A stretch of 6,205 nt of DNA from Bdellovibrio sp. Lineage in GTDB: Bacteria; Bdellovibrionota; Bdellovibrionia; Bdellovibrionales; Bdellovibrionaceae. The DNA is taken from assembly GCA_019104905.1 (NCBI GenBank), contig JAHRXB010000073.1:1-6205 (forward strand). Direction: 5' to 3'. The position numbers and the translations under genes were made by a program. Below, piece by piece: positions 1-4,516 of this stretch (its first letter is position 1; every line of letters begins with the position of its first letter). The notes under the pieces are model-generated. The model saw nothing but the letters and a program-made list of their open reading frames with translations, did no database searches and was not told where the DNA came from.

Positions 1-636
1 GAACCACAGCGAGTACCTCAGGGACAAGGTCCCCGTCGCTTTATATTGAACAAGAGCTTTCAATATAAGTATTGCTGGTACATGATCACGGCCGTTGCCG
101 GAGGAGCGATCCTCTTTCTTCTTCCTGCTTATTTCTTCGTAAATCAAAACTATGAACTCTTCAAAAGTCTAGCTTACGATACACATCCCAGCTTCGTGGC
201 TCATCTGGAACGCGAAGTGACATGGCTTCAGATCTTCCTGGCAGCCAGTTTCGTCTTCTTAACGGGTGTCACTTTATTTTTAAGTATTCGTATGACCAAA
301 AACTTATTGTCTCCTCTGGTGACCATGGAAAAGCACATGCATCAGTTGATGTTGGGTCAATGGCATATTCCCGACTATCATTTGCCGGATGATGATGACT
401 TCCGCGAACTAGGAATGACTTACGACTATTTCTATCGTGCCCTGAAAGCCAACACCGAAACAGAACTTAAACTTCTGGAAAAACTGAGTATTGATCCGCA
501 AAATCGTGAAGCCTACGCCGCTTGGAAACATCTTGTGGCCGAAAAGCGGGCTCGTTTGGGAATCAAAGAAGAGTTTATTACTAACGAGAACGTCGTAAGC
601 TTGAGCGAATTTGATCAGAAACGTCGCGTTTCTTAA
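1..636 (+). CDS. Two-helix membrane protein with HAMP-like domain (5' partial)
   Basis: The frame is open from base 1, so the gene probably starts upstream. A TTG at 46 is a possible start, but it has no well-placed Shine-Dalgarno, and the residues before it (RRFIL) run naturally into the basic juxtamembrane segment NKSFQYKYC. Counting codons from base 1, hydrophobic helices lie at about 27-47 and 76-96, enclosing a short loop of about 28 residues, too small for a typical sensor domain. A HAMP-like segment follows at about 97-148, with the expected Pro105, Gly119 and the DF..L signature at 133-137 after an acidic PDDDD stretch. The last 60 or so residues are charged and probably helical; no kinase, methyl-acceptor or cyclase domain follows. 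The role is unknown: perhaps an inner-membrane signalling adaptor. The last 56 bases overlap the end of smpB on the other strand. Confidence 0.8.
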   Translation, partial: EPQRVPQGQGPRRFILNKSFQYKYCWYMITAVAGGAILFLLPAYFFVNQNYELFKSLAYDTHPSFVAHLEREVTWLQIFLAASFVFLTGVTLFLSIRMTKNLLSPLVTMEKHMHQLMLGQWHIPDYHLPDDDDFRELGMTYDYFYRALKANTETELKLLEKLSIDPQNREAYAAWKHLVAEKRARLGIKEEFITNENVVSLSEFDQKRRVS

Positions 637-1033
637 TGGCCTCACGCTTATCATGGGTTTTCTTCCCCTTCACCAGCGCAATCTCTAACTTCGCTCGACC
701 ATTTTTGAAATAGATTTTCAAAGGTACGCAGGAATACCCTTTTTCACGAAGGGCTCCGTAAATTTCTTCCAACTCTTTACGATTGAGAAGCAATTTACGC
801 AATCGTTCGGGAACGTGATTGTTGTAACTTGAAGCTTTGTATTCCGCAATGTGAGCATTTTGCAAAAACGCCTCATCCCCACGGAAAGAAATATAAGAGT
901 CCTTTAACTGCACATCCTTATTGCGTAAGGACTTCACCTCACTGCCCGTAAGAACAAGACCCGCTTCGTAGGTTTCTACGATCGTATAATCGAATCGGGC
1001 TTTTTTGTTCTCTTGGACAATTAAAATGCTCAT
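581..1033 (-). CDS. smpB: SsrA (tmRNA)-binding protein SmpB
   Basis: SmpB binds tmRNA and brings it to stalled ribosomes for trans-translation, acting in the cytoplasm. At 150 residues it has normal length. Family hallmarks are visible: an N-terminal NKKARFDY segment (residues 9-16), then YEAGLVLTGSEVKSLR at 22-37, which forms part of the OB-fold core, a central LLLNRKE near 83-89, and the KKTHDKRE..KKRD segment at about 124-137. A basic C-terminal tail ends RRSR; in this family the tail enters the ribosomal decoding and mRNA channel. The ATG overlaps the rsmA stop as ATGA, with only a weak GGA upstream, so translation is probably coupled to rsmA. It is the last gene of the minus-strand cluster. 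Its final 56 bases are also coding for the HAMP protein on the plus strand. The tmRNA gene itself is not in the window. Confidence 0.97.
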   Translation of the reverse strand: MSILIVQENKKARFDYTIVETYEAGLVLTGSEVKSLRNKDVQLKDSYISFRGDEAFLQNAHIAEYKASSYNNHVPERLRKLLLNRKELEEIYGALREKGYSCVPLKIYFKNGRAKLEIALVKGKKTHDKREAIKKRDVSDQIRSSLRRSR

Positions 1034-1857
1034 GTCTCAAATCCAAAATTTTTATAAAGACGGACAAACTGGGCCGGGCTTAACTCTTCAGCTCGAGCGG
1101 TTTCTTTAAAACCCATCTCGGCCAACCAGCCAACCAGCTGCACTTCAGTTAGCTTCTTTTGGTTTAAAAGACCAGACAAATTTGATTTTAAAAGCTTACG
1201 CCGTTGAGCAAAACCGGCTTTCACAAACTTAAGGAACGCCTCTCGGTTCTTTACATCGCTTTGCAGGCGCGTAAAACACAATACCCGGCTGGCCACGCGA
1301 GGAGGCGGCGAAAAATCCCGCGGCCCGGCCTCGGTCACCATCTCTGTCTTCCAAAAAGTCTGCGCTATCACACTTAGAAGACCGTAATGCTCTGACTTCG
1401 CGGGAGCTCGAATTCTTTGTGCGACTTCCTTTTGGAACATCAACACCATGTGTTCCACGCCTTTAGCTTCCAAAGATCTGTCGATCACGATACTGGAAGA
1501 AATTTGATACGGAAGATTGCTGACAAAAACGACCTTCTTGTCAGAATAAAATTGCGACCAATCCAATCGCAATGCATCTTCTTCAATCACCGGAAGACCT
1601 TGCTCCCGCCAATAAGCCGCGATCACTCGATCCAGTTCAATCAATGTTAACGGCACGTTCATTTGACGAAGGAAATACGTCAAAGCCCCAGGGCCAGGCC
1701 CGACTTCGATCAAAACTTCCGGCTGAAAATCTTTTACTTGATTGATAATACGTTCAATGACCAGATCACTAACTAGAAAATTCTGTCCCAAAGATTTTTT
1801 GGCAAGAATTCCTAATTCTTGGAGGGTTTGTTCTAAACGTTCTCTTGATTGGCTCAT
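1030..1857 (-). CDS. rsmA: 16S rRNA (adenine(1518)-N6/adenine(1519)-N6)-dimethyltransferase RsmA (KsgA)
   Basis: RsmA uses S-adenosylmethionine to dimethylate two adjacent adenines in the 3' terminal hairpin of 16S rRNA, a late 30S assembly step. The 275-residue length fits the family. Motifs run in the expected order: KSLGQNFL at 21-28, the SAM-binding glycine loop EVGPGPGALT at 51-60, the acidic ELD at 74-76, EEDALRLDW at 92-100, the catalytic NLPY at 114-117, MFQKEVAQRI in the middle, and the FSPPPRV loop preceding the small C-terminal helical domain with FAQRRKLLKSNL. The ATG overlaps the tsaD stop as ATGA, and its TGA overlaps the smpB ATG in the same way. The upstream GGA is weak, so translational coupling to tsaD is likely. 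Nothing appears broken. Confidence 0.97.
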   Translation of the reverse strand: MSQSRERLEQTLQELGILAKKSLGQNFLVSDLVIERIINQVKDFQPEVLIEVGPGPGALTYFLRQMNVPLTLIELDRVIAAYWREQGLPVIEEDALRLDWSQFYSDKKVVFVSNLPYQISSSIVIDRSLEAKGVEHMVLMFQKEVAQRIRAPAKSEHYGLLSVIAQTFWKTEMVTEAGPRDFSPPPRVASRVLCFTRLQSDVKNREAFLKFVKAGFAQRRKLLKSNLSGLLNQKKLTEVQLVGWLAEMGFKETARAEELSPAQFVRLYKNFGFET

Positions 1858-2891
1858 CGGAAATCCGTCGTCAAAACTTGCGGAGAGGGGCCTAAATCCA
1901 AGGTCGAAAACTCTCCTTGGGCCATACGTAAAACTCCTGCATAACCAATCATCGCCGCATTATCTGTGCAATAGCGAATCGGAGGAACCACCAATGTCAG
2001 CCCCTTCTTCTCGGCCCACTCTTCGGCGCGAGCTCGCAAGCGCGAGTTCGCACTCACTCCCCCGGTTAAAATCACTCTTTTTGAACGAAATACTTTGGCG
2101 GCACGATCCAGCTTGGCAATAAGAACATCGACAATCGCCTCTTGGAAGGAGGCACACAGATCGGGCAGCTGTTCTTGCACAAGCTCAGGTCCCAACTGCT
2201 CAATCATACGCTGACCTGCAGACTTCAAGCCTGAAAAACTCATATCAAAAGTGTCGTCGTGAATCATACTGCGAGGGAACTCAAAGGCATCAGGATTTCC
2301 TGACTTGGCCATCTGATCAATGCGCACTCCCCCGGGAAAACCCAACCCTGCCATTTTTGCAAACTTATCAAAACACTCGCCGGCCGCATCGTCTTTGGTC
2401 GCTCCCAAGACACGGTAATCGCCAAGGCCTTTAATCTGATAAAGACTGGTGTGTCCTCCGCTAATGGCAAGACCCACATACGGATAGCCAAAATCTTCGG
2501 GGGGAGCGTAGTGCGCGTCCTTCAGGAAAGGCGCTAAGAGGTGCCCCTCCAAATGATTGACCCCCAAAAAGGGAATTTTTTTTGCCTGAGAAAGAGATTT
2601 CGCCGTCACCAACCCGACAATCAAGGCCCCAATAAGTCCGGGCCGATTTGTTACGGCAATGCCTTGAATATCAGACCACGACATCGAAGCCTTCTTAAAA
2701 GCTTCTTCAATTAAAGGAATTAAAGCAATCGAGTGGTTGCGAGCGGCGATCTCGGGAACGATTCCGCCGTACATTTCATGTTCAAGGTCTTGAGAGGCTG
2801 AAACCACAGAATGAACCCATCCGCTACGATCTACAATCGCCACGGAGGTGTCATCACAACTGGTTTCAATAGCTAAAACTCTTTCAATCAC
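1854..2891 (-). CDS. tsaD: tRNA N6-threonylcarbamoyladenosine transferase TsaD
   Basis: TsaD is the catalytic subunit that transfers the threonylcarbamoyl group onto A37 of ANN-decoding tRNAs, working with TsaB and TsaE (not in this window). The 345 residues match the usual size. Visible ASKHA-fold signatures are IETSCDDT (8-15), YGGIVPEIAARNH (41-53), the metal-ligand pair HLEGH (113-117), ISGGHTSL (143-150), KDDAAGECFDK (166-176), a later SFSGLKSA, LTGGVSANSRLR, and TDNAAM near the C terminus with the last metal-ligand aspartate. One deviation is TNRPGL at 81-86, where many family members have GPGL. The start is GTG at 2889-2891, four bases after the cpoB stop. It is the only start that keeps the N-terminal motif, because an in-frame TAA lies just upstream. 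No Shine-Dalgarno is seen, so coupling to cpoB is inferred. Confidence 0.97.
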   Translation of the reverse strand: MIERVLAIETSCDDTSVAIVDRSGWVHSVVSASQDLEHEMYGGIVPEIAARNHSIALIPLIEEAFKKASMSWSDIQGIAVTNRPGLIGALIVGLVTAKSLSQAKKIPFLGVNHLEGHLLAPFLKDAHYAPPEDFGYPYVGLAISGGHTSLYQIKGLGDYRVLGATKDDAAGECFDKFAKMAGLGFPGGVRIDQMAKSGNPDAFEFPRSMIHDDTFDMSFSGLKSAGQRMIEQLGPELVQEQLPDLCASFQEAIVDVLIAKLDRAAKVFRSKRVILTGGVSANSRLRARAEEWAEKKGLTLVVPPIRYCTDNAAMIGYAGVLRMAQGEFSTLDLGPSPQVLTTDFR

Positions 2892-2910
2892 TTGATTATT
2901 TTTTTAAACC
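2888..2910 (-). other. Slippery A7 junction between cpoB and tsaD
   Basis: The last cpoB codons read GGT TTA AAA AAA TAA. They contain two overlapping in-frame slippery heptamers, T TTA AAA and A AAA AAA. A -1 shift continues through ATA ATC AAG to a TGA that overlaps the tsaD GTG as GTGA. In the zero frame the stop lies four bases before the GTG. No Shine-Dalgarno for tsaD is visible here. Whether slippage occurs is inference. Confidence 0.4.
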
Positions 2911-3567
2911 CTTCAAACGGATTTTAGCACGACGAGCTTCTTCAGACTTAGGAAATTTACTGACCACTTCATCATAAAAGGTCTTGGCTTCCTCATTCAT
3001 GCCTAGTTCCTGGAAAGAAACTCCGATTTTATAGGTGGCATCCGCGAACTTTCCGCCCTTAGGGTTGTCGTCGCGGTACTTTTGATAATTGAGAATGGCT
3101 TGCTTCCAGTCTTTTTTTGAGAAGAAGTCTTGTCCTGATTCATAGACATCTTTTTTCGTCTGCTTAGCGCTTTTTTCTGCATGGACAGCCGCCTTATCGG
3201 CCTTCACTGCCTGCAATTCCGCGTTAAGTGCAAAGATGTCTCTTTCCATCTTTGTCAGCGCTTCCTGAAGAAGAGTCACCTTCTGATTGAGATCCATGTT
3301 TTGCTGCTGAGAGCTTTTCAACGCACTCTCAACCCCAGAGTTGTTCTGACCCAGGCGGTTTTCTACGACATCCACACGACCATTCAGGTTTCTCATTTGT
3401 TCTTCGAGATCCGCAAAGCGATTCCCAACATCCGCATTGGTCTTTTGCAAAGTCACAACTTGTTGTTGCATGACCTGACGTTGTTCGTTGTCGCGAACTT
3501 CGTTACGAGTTTTCAGACATCCAGTCAAAAAGAGGGTCGTTACAGCCAGGGCTATTACGAATTTCAT
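2896..3567 (-). CDS. cpoB: CpoB/YbgF-like lipoprotein with coiled coil and C-terminal TPRs
   Basis: The 223-residue protein begins with a signal peptide and lipobox LTGC, giving lipidated Cys17. Next comes a long Gln/Asn/Glu-rich heptad region (about 24-135), likely a coiled-coil oligomerisation domain, then two tetratricopeptide units (about 141-206, ending YDEVVSKFPKS) and a basic tail. This order matches CpoB (YbgF), which in E. coli links Tol-Pal outer-membrane constriction to PBP1B septal synthesis. Position two genes after pal supports the call. Differences from E. coli are lipidation (the E. coli protein is soluble periplasmic) and apparently two rather than three TPRs. Mature residues 18-19 are Leu-Lys with no Asp at +2, compatible with outer-membrane sorting. 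The ATG overlaps the preceding stop as ATGA and has its own GGAG seven bases upstream. The assignment to the family is firm; equivalence of function is inference. Confidence 0.85.
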   Translation of the reverse strand: MKFVIALAVTTLFLTGCLKTRNEVRDNEQRQVMQQQVVTLQKTNADVGNRFADLEEQMRNLNGRVDVVENRLGQNNSGVESALKSSQQQNMDLNQKVTLLQEALTKMERDIFALNAELQAVKADKAAVHAEKSAKQTKKDVYESGQDFFSKKDWKQAILNYQKYRDDNPKGGKFADATYKIGVSFQELGMNEEAKTFYDEVVSKFPKSEEARRAKIRLKGLKK

Positions 3568-3875
3568 AGAACATCTCCAGTTCTTTGGCGGATCAAACGC
3601 GCCGAGTTTTCAGCTTTTTCAGCCGACACCCGTGCCCGCACAAACTGTTCTTTGGCTTTAGAAAAATCACGATCTTCAAAATAAATGCGACCCTTACGAT
3701 AGGCCTCTTCCGCCTGATGCCAGTATCCGGGAGAGTGGCGGGCCGCCTGAACGGAACGAGCCGCATCTAGAGCGGCTCGCGCGAGGGAATAATCCTCAAT
3801 AGGTGCAGGAACTGTCTGACAGCCGACGATCACCGTGAAAAGTAACACTCCGATGAAAAGTCTCTGTAGTTTCAC
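3564..3875 (-). CDS. Small DUF4398-like lipoprotein
   Basis: The product is 103 residues with a signal peptide and lipobox IVGC, giving lipidated Cys19; the following Gln20 does not suggest inner-membrane retention. The mature part is an Ala/Arg/Glu-rich helical hairpin: LARAALDAARSVQAARHSPG at 31-50, then AEEAYRKGRIYFEDRDFSKAKEQFVRA to about 81. This alternation of A..ALD.AR with a later small-residue/acidic turn and A..QF..A matches DUF4398 lipoproteins, which lack a known biochemical function. The start is GTG at 3873-3875, preceded by AAAGG six bases upstream. It lies between pal (16 nt gap) and cpoB (4-nt overlap), so it is probably co-translated with both and may act in the same outer membrane-peptidoglycan system. 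That role is inferred from context only. Confidence 0.8.
   Translation of the reverse strand: MKLQRLFIGVLLFTVIVGCQTVPAPIEDYSLARAALDAARSVQAARHSPGYWHQAEEAYRKGRIYFEDRDFSKAKEQFVRARVSAEKAENSARLIRQRTGDVL
3575..3578 (-). promoter_or_regulatory. Shine-Dalgarno of cpoB inside the preceding gene
   Basis: GGAG on the minus strand, seven bases before the cpoB ATG, embedded in the last codons (Gly-Asp) of the DUF4398-like gene. It supports independent as well as coupled initiation of cpoB. Confidence 0.7.
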
Positions 3876-3881
3876 TCTGCA

Positions 3882-3886
3882 CCTTT
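3882..3886 (-). promoter_or_regulatory. Shine-Dalgarno of the DUF4398-like lipoprotein gene
   Basis: AAAGG on the minus strand, six bases before the GTG at 3873-3875. It lies in the 16-nt gap after pal and decides the GTG as start. Confidence 0.7.
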
Positions 3887-3891
3887 CTTAA

Positions 3892-4392
3892 TTACTGAGC
3901 AGGGACAAAGTTCGCACGACGATTTTTCGCCCATGCAGCTTCATTATCACCCATCTCAAGTGGCTTTTCTTTACCGTAGCTGATAACGCTCAAACGATCT
4001 GTTGGGATACCCAAACTAACCATGTAAGCTTTAACGGCATTCGCACGTCTTTCACCCAAAGCCACGTTGTACTCAATCGTACCACGAGCATCACAGTGAC
4101 CTTCGATTTGAACTTTCACGCTCGAGTTCTTCTTCATCCACTCCACGTTGCTCGCGATGTCTTTTTTCGCAGCCGCATCCAGGTTGGATTTGTCATAACC
4201 GAAATGAACAGTTACTAGACCGTCGATTTTACCAGAGTCAGAACCCATTGGGTCAAAACTAAGTGGTGATGAATCGATCGCCGCGCCACCTGTAGGCAAA
4301 GTTTCAATTGATTGATCAGATTGAGTTTGTTTTCCCTTACAACCAGCAACCATTGCGCAGGCAACAAGACCAAGAGCTAATTTACGAAGCAT
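3892..4392 (-). CDS. pal: Peptidoglycan-associated lipoprotein Pal
   Basis: Pal anchors the outer membrane to peptidoglycan and partners TolB and the Tol complex during division. The 166 residues start with a signal peptide and lipobox VAGC (Cys18), followed by a flexible Ser/Gly/Asp-rich linker to about residue 57. The OmpA-like domain then runs to the end: VHFGYDKSNL (62-71), EGHCDARGT (97-105), YNVALGERRANAV (108-120), ISYGKEKP (137-144) and AKNRRANF (155-162). Asp101 and Arg116 occupy the positions known in OmpA-like domains to hold diaminopimelate of peptidoglycan. GHCD instead of GHTD is a variant I associate with deltaproteobacterial Pals. The ATG has a perfect AGGAGG five bases upstream and a candidate promoter farther up, so this is the first gene of the minus-strand cluster. 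Confidence 0.96.
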   Translation of the reverse strand: MLRKLALGLVACAMVAGCKGKQTQSDQSIETLPTGGAAIDSSPLSFDPMGSDSGKIDGLVTVHFGYDKSNLDAAAKKDIASNVEWMKKNSSVKVQIEGHCDARGTIEYNVALGERRANAVKAYMVSLGIPTDRLSVISYGKEKPLEMGDNEAAWAKNRRANFVPAQ

Positions 4393-4397
4393 GATGT

Positions 4398-4403
4398 CCT
4401 CCT
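4398..4403 (-). promoter_or_regulatory. Shine-Dalgarno of pal
   Basis: Read on the minus strand this is AGGAGG, five bases before the pal ATG. It is the strongest ribosome binding site in the window, consistent with Pal being an abundant protein and with this being the true start. Confidence 0.9.
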
Positions 4404-4436
4404 ATGAAGTTCCAAAAGTTATCATTACAAATAGAA

Positions 4437-4464
4437 ACTTTAATTTATAGCATCTCATTGTCAA
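4437..4464 (-). promoter_or_regulatory. Candidate sigma-70-type promoter for the pal cluster
   Basis: On the minus strand a perfect TTGACA (-35, 4459-4464) is followed after 16 bases by TAAAGT (-10, 4437-4442; four of six matches). Transcription would begin near 4430, giving a leader of roughly 38 bases before the pal ATG. A TATAAA at 4444-4449 lies only ten bases from the -35 and has no good -35 of its own at proper spacing. The -35 is seen directly; the -10 is the weaker part. Confidence 0.5.
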
Positions 4465-4492
4465 ACCTTAGATTTCCTAATTGATGTTGCGT

Positions 4493-4501
4493 TGCTATAC
4501 G
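4493..4501 (+). promoter_or_regulatory. Possible extended -10 promoter of the peptidase-propeller gene
   Basis: TGCTATACG fits an extended -10 (TG, one base, then TATACG with four of six matches). No good -35 lies 16-18 bases upstream. Initiation near 4508 would leave a leader of about nine bases, so the mRNA would be nearly leaderless, which agrees with the poor Shine-Dalgarno but is not proof. Confidence 0.25.
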
Positions 4502-4516
4502 GCTAATAGAGTAACT

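Noticed and set aside
637..660. Terminator between the HAMP gene and smpB
   Set aside because: The bases belong to smpB coding sequence and I see no GC-rich hairpin followed by a T-run on either strand.
1742..2122. 126-residue plus-strand frame opposite the rsmA/tsaD junction
   Set aside because: It is opposite two well-conserved genes and resembles no protein family.
3181..3684. 167-residue plus-strand frame opposite cpoB and the DUF4398-like gene
   Set aside because: Both minus-strand genes have signal peptides and lipoboxes and fit an operon; the plus frame has no domain or ribosome site.
4415..4441. Inverted repeat AAAGTT / AACTTT with a 15-base loop in the pal leader
   Set aside because: The arms are six bases of weak pairing, one arm overlaps the proposed -10, and no T-run or riboswitch-like core is present.
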